Shown in pieces: positions 28,029 to 36,905 of a DNA stretch of 64,000 nucleotides (positions are counted from its first letter, which is position 1; each line of letters opens with the position of its first letter). Origin of the DNA: Skermanella aerolata KACC 11604. GTDB lineage: Bacteria > Pseudomonadota > Alphaproteobacteria > Azospirillales > Azospirillaceae. The stretch is from contig NZ_AVFK01000013.1 of NCBI RefSeq assembly GCF_000936425.1, positions 1 through 64,000 on the forward strand, in the 5' to 3' direction. The notes beneath the pieces are model-generated. The model was not told where the DNA came from. It saw only the letters and a program-made list of their open reading frames with translations, and made no database searches. The position numbers and the translations under genes were made by a program.

Positions 28029-30506
28029 ATGGCCGAAGCCGTATCCCGCATGCCGGTCGAGACTCTGGAAACGCCGCAGCCGGAAAGCGCAAGCCTCCCG
28101 GTGGCGGTCCTCGACCGGATAGTTCGGACCTTCGGTCCAACCCTTGCAAACGACGACGTCAGCCTGTCGGTCCGCCCCGGCGAGGTGATCGGCCTCGTCG
28201 GGGCGAACGGTGCCGGCAAGAGCACGCTGATGCGCATCCTGTGCGGCGTGACCGGGCCGGATAGCGGAACGCTCGCGCTGGACGGCCGGCCGGTTCCGTT
28301 TCGGGACTGGTCCCCGGCCGCCGCCCGGCGTTCCGGCATCCGCATCGTCTATCAGGAACTGTCGCTCTGCACCAACCTGACCGTGGCGGAGAACTTCTAT
28401 CTGGAGGAACCCGCGCACGGCACCCTCTCGCCGTTCTGGCGCGCCCGCTACCGCCGATTCGCACAGGCCGGGATAGATGCCGTGTTTCCCGGCAGCAGCA
28501 TCGATCCGGGTGCCGTCCTGGCCGGACTTCCGCTCGGCCAGCGGCAAATGGTCGAGATCGCCCGCGCCGCCAGCGATCCCAAGCTGAAGCTGCTGATCCT
28601 GGACGAGCCGACCTCGTCGCTGGATGCCGGACGGGCAGCCCAGCTCAGGGACTATGTCGGCCGCCGCGCTGCCCAGGGCATCTCCTTCATCTTCATCAGC
28701 CACAAGCTTCGCGAGGTGCTGGAGATCGCGACCCGTGTCGTCGTCATGCGCAACGGCCGCATCGCGCGGGAGGGCAGCGCCCGGGATTTCACCGTCCACT
28801 CGCTGGTGGAATTGATGGGAGGCGGAACCGGCGCGGCCACCGGCAGCGCCGGTACTCGCAACCCGCAAGCGCCTGCCCGCGAGATCCTGCGGCTGGGCGG
28901 CGCGCTCACGGCACCGCTCGGACGGGAAGTCGTCCTGCATGCCGGCGACATCGTCGGCTTCGCCGGTCTGGAAGGCAGCGGCCAGCGCGCCCGGCTCCAT
29001 GCCATCCGAGCAGCCCATCCCGGCGCCGGCTTCGTGTCCGGCGACCGCCAGCGCGACGGCGTGCTGCCGCAGTGGTCGGTGCTGTCGAACATCGGCATCG
29101 GCGCGCTGGCCGGCAAGCCGCTGGCATCCCTTGTGGTGAGGGAGGAAGAGGCGGAGACTGCCCGGCACTGGGCCGAACGTCTGCGTCTCGATCCCGCACG
29201 CCTGTCCTCCAACGTGCTTCAGCTCAGCGGCGGCAACCAGCAGAAGGCGCTGGTCGCCCGCGCCCTGGCGCGCCGGTCGGACCTGCTCCTCCTCGACGAT
29301 CCGACGCGCGGCGTCGACGTTGCCTCCAAGCATGATTTCTACCGTGTCGTGCGGCAGAGCGCGGATGCCGGCGTCGCGGTGATCTGGTACAGCACCGAGG
29401 ACATCGAGCTTCTGCAATGCACCCGCGTCCTCGTCTTCCACAAGGGAGCCATCGTCCGGGAACTGGTCGGCGCCGAGATTTCCGAGGAGAGCATCGTCGA
29501 TACCGCCTTCCTCCATGAGAAGGAAGGGGGCGATCCGGTCGGCCACGGCGGCAACGCCGCTCCGGCGGAACGCAGGCATAACACCGCCGGCCTCCTGAAC
29601 CACGCGATCCCACTGATCGGCCTCCTGCTTGTCTGCGTTGCCCTGGCTGCGCTCAACCCGGCGGCCGCCAGCCTGTTCGGCATCGACCTGTTGCTCAGCT
29701 CGGCGGTCCCGCTGGTCCTGATCGCGCTGGCTCAGATGTTCGTCGTCGGCGGCAGTCAGATAGACCTTGGCATCGGCGCCTTCGCCGGTCTGGTCAACGT
29801 GGTCAGCGCCACTGTTCTGACCGAACAGCCCGCTCTGGGGGTCGTCCTGCTGGCCGCCGGTCTCGGTGGCTACGCTGTGATCGGCGCCCTGATCGAACGG
29901 CGCCGCATTCCCGCCATCGTCGTGACGCTGGGCGCCAGCTTCATCTGGCTCGGATGCGGCTACACCCTCCAGTCCGCTCCGGGCGGCATGGCTCCGGACT
30001 GGCTGATGGCGGCGGTGAACTGGCAGATCCCCGGCCTGCCGACCTCGCTGCTGCTGATCCTGATAGCGGGCCTGTGCGGCGTCGCTGTCAACCGCTCGCG
30101 CACCGGCGTCGTGCTGCGCGGCTTCGGCAACAACGCGGCTGCCCTGGAGCAGGGCGGATGGTCGCCGCTCCGCTATACCGTGCTGCGCTACGTCGTCGCC
30201 GGTATCTTCGCGATGGTCGCGGGATTGTCCCTGACCGCGATCACGACGGCGAGCGATATCAACGCCGGCGGCGGCTTCACGCTGCTGAGCATCGCCGCCG
30301 TGGTGATCGGCGGCTGCCATCTGCTGGGCGGTACCGTCACGGCGATGGGGGTTACGGCCGGGGCCGTGACCCTCTCGCTGATCGGATCGCTGCTCAGCTT
30401 TCTCGGCGTCAGCACGGACTACAATGCCGCCGTGCAGGGATTGCTGCTGATCGCCATCCTGGGTCTGCGCACCCTGATCGAGCGGCGGGAGGACGGTGCG
30501 GAATGA
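28029..30506 (+). CDS. Fused sugar ABC transporter: double ATPase (RbsA-like) plus permease (RbsC-like)
   Basis: An 825-residue fusion. Residues ~28-255 are the first ATPase (Walker A GANGAGKST, signature LGQRQMVEIARA, Walker B LLILDEPTSSLD). Residues ~280-505 are the second, with the degenerate Walker A GLEGSGQR seen in RbsA/XylG proteins but intact LSGGNQQKALVARAL and LLLLDDPTRGVD. Residues ~530-825 are a ~9-helix permease (MFVVGGSQIDLGIGAFAGL is the EAA-like permease signature region). In most bacteria these are separate genes. The reading frame crosses the junction (~residues 505-530, HEKEGGDPVGHGG...) without a stop. Its stop overlaps the next permease start (ATGA). It energises sugar import with the neighbouring binding protein. 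Confidence 0.92.
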   Translation: MAEAVSRMPVETLETPQPESASLPVAVLDRIVRTFGPTLANDDVSLSVRPGEVIGLVGANGAGKSTLMRILCGVTGPDSGTLALDGRPVPFRDWSPAAARRSGIRIVYQELSLCTNLTVAENFYLEEPAHGTLSPFWRARYRRFAQAGIDAVFPGSSIDPGAVLAGLPLGQRQMVEIARAASDPKLKLLILDEPTSSLDAGRAAQLRDYVGRRAAQGISFIFISHKLREVLEIATRVVVMRNGRIAREGSARDFTVHSLVELMGGGTGAATGSAGTRNPQAPAREILRLGGALTAPLGREVVLHAGDIVGFAGLEGSGQRARLHAIRAAHPGAGFVSGDRQRDGVLPQWSVLSNIGIGALAGKPLASLVVREEEAETARHWAERLRLDPARLSSNVLQLSGGNQQKALVARALARRSDLLLLDDPTRGVDVASKHDFYRVVRQSADAGVAVIWYSTEDIELLQCTRVLVFHKGAIVRELVGAEISEESIVDTAFLHEKEGGDPVGHGGNAAPAERRHNTAGLLNHAIPLIGLLLVCVALAALNPAAASLFGIDLLLSSAVPLVLIALAQMFVVGGSQIDLGIGAFAGLVNVVSATVLTEQPALGVVLLAAGLGGYAVIGALIERRRIPAIVVTLGASFIWLGCGYTLQSAPGGMAPDWLMAAVNWQIPGLPTSLLLILIAGLCGVAVNRSRTGVVLRGFGNNAAALEQGGWSPLRYTVLRYVVAGIFAMVAGLSLTAITTASDINAGGGFTLLSIAAVVIGGCHLLGGTVTAMGVTAGAVTLSLIGSLLSFLGVSTDYNAAVQGLLLIAILGLRTLIERREDGAE

Positions 30507-31486
30507 CGGCGCTTCCCGCATACCGGCCCGCCCCCTCGTTCTTCCAGTGGGTCGAGACGCGGCGCTGGATCTGGTCGCTCGCCGGGATCGTTATCCTGTG
30601 GCTGGTGCTCAGCGTGCTGACGTCCCGCTTCAGCCTTCAAAGCCTGTCGGGAGTGGCGGCTTCCGCCGCCTTCCTGCTGTTCCCGTCGCTCGGCCAGATG
30701 ATCGTGGTGACGACTGGCCGGGGCAACATCGACCTGTCGATCCCCAGCGTCATCACCCTGTCCGCCTTCCTGTCTGTCAACATCGTCGATGGGTCCGATG
30801 CGCGTCTGGCGCTGGGGCTGGGCGCGGTTGCGGCCGTCGGATTGGGAGTAGGGGCGGTTAACGCCTTCCTCGTGCTGGCGCTGCGCATCCCAGCGATGAT
30901 CACGACCCTGGCGACCGGCTACATCCTAGCGACCGCGACCCTGCTGGCGAACCGCTCCTTCTCCACCTACCGGGTCAGTCCGGCGCTCGCATGGTTCACG
31001 ACGGGCAAGATAGCCGGCGTTCCGGTGATCGTGCTGGCGGCCCTGGCGGTGACGGCGCTTGCCGCCTTCGTGCTCAGCCGCACCGTCTTCGGACGTGCGT
31101 TGTCCGCCGTCGGACAGAACCGTCGCGCGGCGGAACTAGCCGGCGTCCCGGCGAGCCGGGTTATCGCCCTTGCGTTCCTCGCCAGCGGAGTTGCAGCGGG
31201 CCTGACGGGCGCCCTGCTGTCGGCGCGAGCCGGCGGGGCCTTTCTCGACATGGGCAGTCCTTTCCTGCTGCAATCGGTAGGAGCCGTGGTGCTCGGCGGC
31301 ACCCTGATCTTCGGCGGCTGCGCCACCGCGTTTGGGACGCTGTGCGGTTCCGTCCTGCTGGTGCTGATCGTGACGACCATGCAGATCGCCGGGCTGCCCG
31401 GCGGCACCCAGGAGATCATCCAGGGCGTTGTCATCATCGCCGTGCTCGCGTTGGCGGGTGTGGCGGGGCGGGAGAACCGGAGATGA
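30503..31486 (+). CDS. Sugar ABC transporter permease (RbsC-like)
   Basis: A 327-residue inner-membrane permease with 8-10 predicted helices. TTGRGNIDLSIPSVITLSAF is the family signature, followed by NAFLVLALRIPAMITTLATG and AVGQNRRAAELAGVPASRV. Its ATG overlaps the stop of the ATPase-permease fusion, so expression is coupled. It supplies the second permease half: the transporter would be a heterodimer of the fused permease domain and this protein. The same frame runs further upstream inside the preceding gene but as shadow. Confidence 0.9.
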   Translation: MTALPAYRPAPSFFQWVETRRWIWSLAGIVILWLVLSVLTSRFSLQSLSGVAASAAFLLFPSLGQMIVVTTGRGNIDLSIPSVITLSAFLSVNIVDGSDARLALGLGAVAAVGLGVGAVNAFLVLALRIPAMITTLATGYILATATLLANRSFSTYRVSPALAWFTTGKIAGVPVIVLAALAVTALAAFVLSRTVFGRALSAVGQNRRAAELAGVPASRVIALAFLASGVAAGLTGALLSARAGGAFLDMGSPFLLQSVGAVVLGGTLIFGGCATAFGTLCGSVLLVLIVTTMQIAGLPGGTQEIIQGVVIIAVLALAGVAGRENRR

Positions 31487-31561
31487 TGGGGAAGCCGCCT
31501 GCTCCGGCCGGTAACCCGGCCGCGCCGTGGAACTTCCGGCTGCCGGGCGGCATGAAGGAGC

Positions 31562-31954
31562 ATGACCCATATCGACAGCATTCTCCTTCGTACACCCAAT
31601 GTCTTGCTGGTACGGACGGCCGCCGTCTGTGCTGCCGTCGTGATCGCTTTCGCATCGCTGTCACCCCAGGGACCGGCCATACAGTCCGGCCTAAGCGACA
31701 AGGTGGATCACCTTGCCGCCTATACGGTCCTGATGCTGCTGATGGCGCTGGGCTGGTCGCACCGGATCGGCCTAGGCATCCTTCTGGGAGCCGCCATCGG
31801 TTTCGGCGGACTTCTCGAACTGCTCCAGGCATTCTCGCCGGGCAGGCAGCCGGATTGGGCCGATCTCGCCGTCAATTCCTGCGGGGCGCTGATCGGCCTT
31901 GCCCTCGCCTTCCTGGTCTTCCGCCAGAGACGCCATGGAACGAGGGCAGGATGA
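31562..31954 (+). CDS. VanZ-like family membrane protein
   Basis: A 130-residue protein with four hydrophobic segments and the VanZ-family features DKVDHLAAYTVLMLLMALGW and LLELLQAFSPGRQPDWADLAVNSCGALIGLALA. VanZ-like proteins are small membrane proteins of unclear role; a few affect teicoplanin sensitivity or membrane structure. It lies 75 bases after the sugar permease and overlaps the next gene (ATGA), so the pair is co-translated. Confidence 0.85.
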   Translation: MTHIDSILLRTPNVLLVRTAAVCAAVVIAFASLSPQGPAIQSGLSDKVDHLAAYTVLMLLMALGWSHRIGLGILLGAAIGFGGLLELLQAFSPGRQPDWADLAVNSCGALIGLALAFLVFRQRRHGTRAG

Positions 31955-32310
31955 GCCAGCTTCTCGCCGCCGTCGCCGTCGCCCTCGTTCTGCCGATGCT
32001 GTCGTCGTCCCCGGCGCTGGCATCGCCTGTCCATAAGGTAGCCACCGATGCTCCGTCCGTGCTGGCACAGCAGCGTGGAACCGGCCCAAGCCGGGGGCTG
32101 GCCCCGATCCGGCCGCCCACCGTGCGCCCGCCGCCGGCACCCCGGTCGCTTCCCAACCTGACGCCGCAGCCGTCATATCAGCCGCCTGTCCAGCCGCAGC
32201 GGCCGGCGGTGCGTCCCCCTCCCGATTACCGGCCGCCGACGGACTCCGGCCCACCGGGTGAGTATCGGCGCCTGCCGCCCCCTGGTGCCGGTCAGTTCAA
32301 TCGGGACTGA
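31951..32310 (+). CDS. Proline-rich exported hypothetical protein
   Basis: A 119-residue protein with an N-terminal signal-like hydrophobic stretch (LLAAVAVALVLPMLSSSPALA) and a mature part dominated by Pro/Arg/Gln (RPPTVRPPPAPRSLPN and similar). Such tails often span the periplasm or wall. No domain was recognised. It is coupled to the VanZ gene and its 3' end overlaps the aldehyde dehydrogenase gene by 19 bases in the convergent orientation. Confidence 0.65.
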   Translation: MSQLLAAVAVALVLPMLSSSPALASPVHKVATDAPSVLAQQRGTGPSRGLAPIRPPTVRPPPAPRSLPNLTPQPSYQPPVQPQRPAVRPPPDYRPPTDSGPPGEYRRLPPPGAGQFNRD

Positions 32311-33821
32311 CCTGCGGTATCCTGGTACCAGTCGAACGGCTTGTCGCCCAGGTTGACCATGACGCTCTTGACGTCGAAGTGGTCGTCGAAGGACTCCGGG
32401 CCGAACTCGCGGCCGGCGCCCGAGAGCTTGACGCCACCCCAGGGCGAGGCGGGGTCCAGGCGGTGGTGGTCGTTGATCCACACGATGCCCGCCTCCACCC
32501 TCGCCGCTACCCGGTGGGCGCGGGCGATGTCGCGGGTGCGGATCGCGGCCGCCAGCCCGAAGGGCGAGTTGTTGGCAAGCTCGATCGCCTCCTCCTCGGT
32601 CGAGAACGGCGTGACCGAGGTGAACGGCCCGAACACCTCTTCCTGGAAGATCCGGGTTTCCGGCTTCACGTCGGCGAACACGGTCGGTTCGACGAAGAAG
32701 CCGCGGTCGGCCAGATTCTCCGGTATCTTGCCGCCGGCCACTAGACGGGCGCCGTCCTCATGGCCGAACTGGACGTATTTCAGGACCCGCTGGCGCTGAC
32801 GTTCCGAGATCACCGGACCGAGTTGGGTGGACGGATCGGTAGGATCGCCGATCCGGATCGACTTGGCCTTGGCCGCCAGTCCGGCGACGAAGTCGTCGTA
32901 GATGTCGCGGTGGACGATATGCCGGCTGCCGCAGACGCAGGTCTGGCCGGCTCCGATGAAAGCGCCGAAGGCGGCATAGTTGACGGCTTGCTCAAGGTCG
33001 AAGTCGGGGAACACGATGACCGGGGTCTTGCCCCCCAGTTCGAGCGTCGCATGGGCGAAGTGGCGTCCGGCCTGACTGCCGGCGTACTGGCCGGCCTCGG
33101 TGCCGCCCGTCAGCACGATCTTGTTGAGGTCGGGATGGTCGCACAGCGCCTTGCCGGTGGTAGGCCCTAGGCCCGTGACGATGTTGAACACGCCGTCGGG
33201 CAAGCCCGCCTCGGTGAAGATGCGGGCGAGCGCCAGGGTGGTGAGCGGCGTATACTCCGAGGGCTTGACCACGGTGACGCAACCGGACGCGAACACCGGC
33301 GCCAGGCTCTTGCACATGATCATCAGCGGATGGTTGAACGGCGTGCAGTTGCCGACCACGCCGATCGGCGTGCGCCGCGTGTAGTTCAGGTAGTCGCCCT
33401 CGACCGGAATGACGGCATCGCGGCGGGACAGCGCCAAACCTGCGTTGTAGCGGAAGAAGTCGGGCAGGCGGCGCAGCTGAGCCCTGGTCTCGTTGAGCGG
33501 ACGGCCGTTGTTCATCGTCTCGAGGTGGTAAAGCTCCTCAAGGTTGGCTTCGAAGGCATCGGCCAGCTTGTTGACCAGCCGGGCGCGGGTTCGGATATCC
33601 ATGCCCGACCATTCCTTGCTCCGGAAGGCAGCGCGGGAGTTCCGGACGGCCCGGTCGACATCCTCGGCGGTCGCATGGGCGATGCGGGCGATCAACTGGC
33701 CGGTTGCCGGATTGAGGACGTCGATCAGCTCCGGATTGGAGGCGGCGACTTCCCCGCCGCCGATATAGAGACCGTGGGTCTCGACGCTGCTCTTGGATTT
33801 GATGGCGTCAGCGAGGCTCAT
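32292..33821 (-). CDS. NAD(P)-dependent aldehyde dehydrogenase
   Basis: A 509-residue class-1/2 aldehyde dehydrogenase. Key elements: the NCTPFNHPLMIMCKSLAP cofactor segment, TGGTEAGQYAG, catalytic Glu in LELGGKTPV, nucleophile Cys295 in GAGQTCVCGSR, and EEVFGPFTSVTPF. The ATG at 33821 has GGGGAG six bases upstream; an in-frame start further upstream has none. It probably oxidises the aldehyde produced by the PQQ dehydrogenase of this region, or betaine-type aldehydes; the substrate cannot be read. The gene lies 58 bases from a GntR regulator on the same strand, so the regulator likely precedes it in an operon. Confidence 0.9.
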   Translation of the reverse strand: MSLADAIKSKSSVETHGLYIGGGEVAASNPELIDVLNPATGQLIARIAHATAEDVDRAVRNSRAAFRSKEWSGMDIRTRARLVNKLADAFEANLEELYHLETMNNGRPLNETRAQLRRLPDFFRYNAGLALSRRDAVIPVEGDYLNYTRRTPIGVVGNCTPFNHPLMIMCKSLAPVFASGCVTVVKPSEYTPLTTLALARIFTEAGLPDGVFNIVTGLGPTTGKALCDHPDLNKIVLTGGTEAGQYAGSQAGRHFAHATLELGGKTPVIVFPDFDLEQAVNYAAFGAFIGAGQTCVCGSRHIVHRDIYDDFVAGLAAKAKSIRIGDPTDPSTQLGPVISERQRQRVLKYVQFGHEDGARLVAGGKIPENLADRGFFVEPTVFADVKPETRIFQEEVFGPFTSVTPFSTEEEAIELANNSPFGLAAAIRTRDIARAHRVAARVEAGIVWINDHHRLDPASPWGGVKLSGAGREFGPESFDDHFDVKSVMVNLGDKPFDWYQDTAGQSRLN

Positions 33822-33879
33822 GTTCACTCCCCAGGGTACCATTTTCTGTTGCTTGTACGAGGGTATCAACTTCGTTTTC

Positions 33880-34542
33880 TCAGGCCAGGACGGCGGCCCA
33901 TTCCAGGGCGGAGATCAGGCGCTTCTCGGCGGCCTGGGTATGGGATTTGAGTAGGTTGACCGCCAGTTTGGCGTTGCGTTCCTGCACGGCGTCGATGATC
34001 GCGCAATGCTCCGCGACGAGCTTCTGCGGGTTGCGTCCCCTGATCGTGTTGACGCTGAGCCGGACGACCCTGTCCATTTCCTCGATCAGGTCGCAGGTCG
34101 CCTTGATCATGCGGCTATTGCCGGAACAGCGCGCCAACTGGCAGTGGAAGTCCTTGTTGTAGGTGATGAAGGCGGAAGCGTCCTCGTCCGAGAACGTCCT
34201 GAAGCGGTCGAGATCGGTCAATTGCTGGTCGGTGGCATTGCGGCTGGCTTCCGCCACGCAGGCGAGTTCCAGCACTTGGCGGAACGCGAACATATCGTGC
34301 GCGTCCGACACCGATACCGGCGACACGCGATAGCCCTGACGCGGCATGACGGCGACCAATCCTTCGCGGACCAGTTGCTGCAACGCCTCGCGCACAGGGG
34401 ATTTGCTGACCTCGAACCGAACCGCCAGTTCCTGCTCGCGCAGTTCGATCCCCGGCGCCAGCGCACAGGTCAGAATCTCGCTCCGCAGCGTTGCGTAAAT
34501 CTCTTCCCGCAGCATTTCAGCCAACCGATTCATGCGATCCAA
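33880..34542 (-). CDS. GntR-family (FCD) transcriptional regulator
   Basis: A 220-residue regulator: N-terminal winged helix-turn-helix (LRSEILTCALAPGIELREQELAVRF..SKSPVREALQQLVREGLV) and a C-terminal all-helical FCD ligand domain with metal/ligand residues in ITYNKDFHCQLARCSGN and VAEHCAIIDAV. The first codon is TTG at 34542 with AAGG nine bases before; an ATG at 34533 is the alternative. It is divergent from the Liv transporter and upstream of the aldehyde dehydrogenase, so it probably represses one or both in response to a carboxylate intermediate. Confidence 0.88.
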   Translation of the reverse strand: MDRMNRLAEMLREEIYATLRSEILTCALAPGIELREQELAVRFEVSKSPVREALQQLVREGLVAVMPRQGYRVSPVSVSDAHDMFAFRQVLELACVAEASRNATDQQLTDLDRFRTFSDEDASAFITYNKDFHCQLARCSGNSRMIKATCDLIEEMDRVVRLSVNTIRGRNPQKLVAEHCAIIDAVQERNAKLAVNLLKSHTQAAEKRLISALEWAAVLA

Positions 34543-34764
34543 TCGAAGATACCTTGGCAGTCGTGATATCTCACGTCAATGCAAAATTAGAGGCGGTTGA
34601 ATCTGAGAAGATTGGTTAGAGGCACTGGAAACGCAGTGCAAAGGCGAACTTTTGCCACCGTGTAGTTAGATGGTTGACAGAAAGAACGATCTGGTGAGAT
34701 CGTGACGGAAAGAAAAATGCCGCCTCGTAATGTTCAGAAGGCGAGAATTTTGGGAGGATGTGAT
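34543..34764. promoter_or_regulatory. Divergent control region between gntR-type gene and liv-type operon
   Basis: Contains CGTGA-TATC-TCACG (34562-34575 region), a perfect small inverted repeat suitable as a GntR operator, and a TTGACA-like -35 (34674-34679) whose -10 partner is poor. Operator assignment is inference from location. Confidence 0.35.
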
Positions 34765-36006
34765 ATGCTGCATCGCGGCAAGGCTCTGTCGGCTGCCCTG
34801 TTATCCACGGTATTCCTGTCCACGCTGCTGCCGCCTGGCTTCGCCTCGGCTCAAAGCGATCCGATCAAGGTCGGTTTCATGACCGTCCGCTCCGGCGCGC
34901 TGAGTGCCGGCGGCCGCCAGATGGAGGAGGGGCTGAAGCTGTGCGTCGACCAGTACGGCGGCAAGATGGCCGGCCGCGCGATCGAGGTGATAACGGCGGA
35001 CACGGCGGGACAGCCGGCTGTCACCAAGACCAAGGCGCAGGAACTGGTGGAGCGGAACGGGGTGGACGTGCTGATCGGACCGCTGGCCGCCTTCGAGGCG
35101 CTGGCGATCGACGACTATATCCGGCAGGCGAAGATCCCGACGATCTCTCCCTCGGCCGCCGCCGAGGACATGACGCAGCGTAAACCCAATCCCTGGTTCG
35201 TCCGGGCCGTCGGCACCTCGGCCCAGCCCTACCATCCCTTCGGCGAGTATGCCGCCAAGGAACTGGGCTATAAGAAGATCGCCGTGATCGCCGACGACTT
35301 CGCCTTTGGCCATGAGATCGCATCGGGCTTCCAGCGCACCTTCGAGGAGAACGGCGGGAAGGTCGTCCAGAAGCTCTGGTCGCCGCTCAATACGCCGGAC
35401 TACGGTTCCTATATCTCCCAGATCGAACCCGACGTGGATGCTGTATTCGCGGCGTTCGCGGGCGGCAATGGCATCAAGTTCCTCCAGCAGTACAACAACT
35501 ACGGCATGACCACTCCCGTCCTGGGCGCCATGACGACGGTGGATGAAGGCGTGCTGAAGAGCATGGGCGACGAGGCGGTTGGTGTCATCTCCGCCGGCTG
35601 GTACAGCGCCGCGAACAGCAATCCCGGCAACAAGGAATTCACCGAGGCGGTGCGCAAGCAATACGGCGCCGATCCCGGCTACTATACCGTCGGCGCCTAT
35701 ATGGCCTGCCAGTTCCTGAACAACGCGCTGGAGAAGGTCGGCGGCAATGTCGAGGACCGCGACGCTTTGATGAAGGCGCTTCGTTCGGTCAGCATCGACA
35801 GCGGTCCCTACGGCAAGGTTTCGATCGACGATCTCGGCCAGCCGGTAATGGACGTCACGATCCGCAAGGTCGAAAAGAAGGACGGGCGCCTCCAGAACGT
35901 GGTGGTCAAGACCTATCCCGCGACCAGCCAGTTCTGGACCTATGACCAGAAGGAGTTCCTGGCGCAGCCCGTCTACTCGCGCGACTACCAGCCGGCGAAG
36001 AAGTAA
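34765..36006 (+). CDS. livK: Branched-chain amino acid/amide-type ABC transporter binding protein
   Basis: A 413-residue periplasmic binding protein of the Leu/Ile/Val family (Peripla_BP_6). The ATG at 34765 follows GGGAGG and begins a good signal peptide ending near GFASAQS. Mature signatures: IKVGFMTVRSGALSAGGRQMEEGLKL, VLIGPLAAFEALAIDDYI, and GYKKIAVIADDFAFGHEIASGF. These proteins bind branched amino acids but also amides, aromatic acids or small organics. Here, next to hydrolases and an alcohol dehydrogenase, the ligand is probably a catabolic substrate other than Leu. First gene of a five-gene transporter operon. Confidence 0.9.
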   Translation: MLHRGKALSAALLSTVFLSTLLPPGFASAQSDPIKVGFMTVRSGALSAGGRQMEEGLKLCVDQYGGKMAGRAIEVITADTAGQPAVTKTKAQELVERNGVDVLIGPLAAFEALAIDDYIRQAKIPTISPSAAAEDMTQRKPNPWFVRAVGTSAQPYHPFGEYAAKELGYKKIAVIADDFAFGHEIASGFQRTFEENGGKVVQKLWSPLNTPDYGSYISQIEPDVDAVFAAFAGGNGIKFLQQYNNYGMTTPVLGAMTTVDEGVLKSMGDEAVGVISAGWYSAANSNPGNKEFTEAVRKQYGADPGYYTVGAYMACQFLNNALEKVGGNVEDRDALMKALRSVSIDSGPYGKVSIDDLGQPVMDVTIRKVEKKDGRLQNVVVKTYPATSQFWTYDQKEFLAQPVYSRDYQPAKK

Positions 36007-36044
36007 TCCCGGATCAAGGCCCCATCGGGCCGTGAGGACGCGTC

Positions 36045-36905
36045 ATGCATTTTTACGTCATGCAGGGATTGAACGGGCTGGCGCTCGGTGCCCTCCTGTT
36101 CATTCTCTCCGCGGGGTTCTCCCTGATATTCGGGCTGATGCGGGTCGCGAATCTGTCGCACGGCGCCTACTTCATGCTGGGCGCTTATGTCGGCCTGACA
36201 TGCATCGACCGGGGCTACGGCTTCTGGGCCGGGGTGCTTGCCGGCGGAGCGACGGTGGCGCTGCTGGGCGGGTTGGTCGAACGCCTGATCCTGCGCAGGC
36301 TCGCCGGCCGGCCCCTGCAACAGGTACTCGTAACGCTCGGCATCGCCTTCATCATCGCCGACGCCTGCATCTGGCTGTGGACGGGAGATCCCCGGCCGGT
36401 GCCGGTGCCGTCGGGGTTCGAAGGGGTCTTCCGCTTCCAGGGCTTCGTCTTCCCAAAATACCGCCTGTTCGTGGTCGCCGTTGCCTGTGCGCTGGGACTG
36501 GCGCTGTGGCTGCTGATGGAACGGACGCGCCTGGGCGCCATGATCCGGGCGGGAGTGGACGACATGGACATGGCCCGCGCCATGGGCATCCGAACGTCCG
36601 TCCTGTTCACCGTCGTCTTCTGCCTGGGCGCTGCGCTGGCGGGAGCCGGCGGAGTTCTGGCCGGACCGATCCTGTCGGTCTATCCCGGTCTCGACAGTGA
36701 CATGCTGCCCTTGGCGCTGGTAGTGGTGATCCTGGGCGGCGTCGGCAGCCTGGGCGGCGCCTTCCTCGGCAGCTTCATTATCGGCTTCATCTACAGCTAC
36801 GGTCAGGCCCTGCTGCCCGATCTGGCATACGTGATCCTGTTCCTGCCCATGGTGCTGGTGCTGACGCTCCGGCCGCGCGGCTTGATGGGAAGGAGAACAG
36901 TATGA
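36045..36905 (+). CDS. livH: Branched-chain-type ABC transporter permease LivH
   Basis: A 286-residue inner-membrane permease with ~8 helices. Family marks: LNGLALGALLFILSAGFSLIFGLMRVANLSHGAYFMLGAY at the N-terminus and MDMARAMGIRTS followed by VFCLGAALAGAGGVLAGP, the ATPase-coupling region. Length matches LivH. Its stop overlaps the next start (ATGA). Confidence 0.92.
   Translation: MHFYVMQGLNGLALGALLFILSAGFSLIFGLMRVANLSHGAYFMLGAYVGLTCIDRGYGFWAGVLAGGATVALLGGLVERLILRRLAGRPLQQVLVTLGIAFIIADACIWLWTGDPRPVPVPSGFEGVFRFQGFVFPKYRLFVVAVACALGLALWLLMERTRLGAMIRAGVDDMDMARAMGIRTSVLFTVVFCLGAALAGAGGVLAGPILSVYPGLDSDMLPLALVVVILGGVGSLGGAFLGSFIIGFIYSYGQALLPDLAYVILFLPMVLVLTLRPRGLMGRRTV

Noticed and set aside
26739-30521. 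1260-codon open frame on the minus strand opposite the sugar transporter
   Set aside because: Low-complexity Asp/Gly/Gln/His-rich translation typical of antisense of a high-GC gene; the plus-strand proteins have clear domains.
34674-34702. TTGACA promoter for the Liv-type operon
   Set aside because: The -35 is perfect but the region at the correct spacing does not resemble a -10 box, so it is not called as a promoter.
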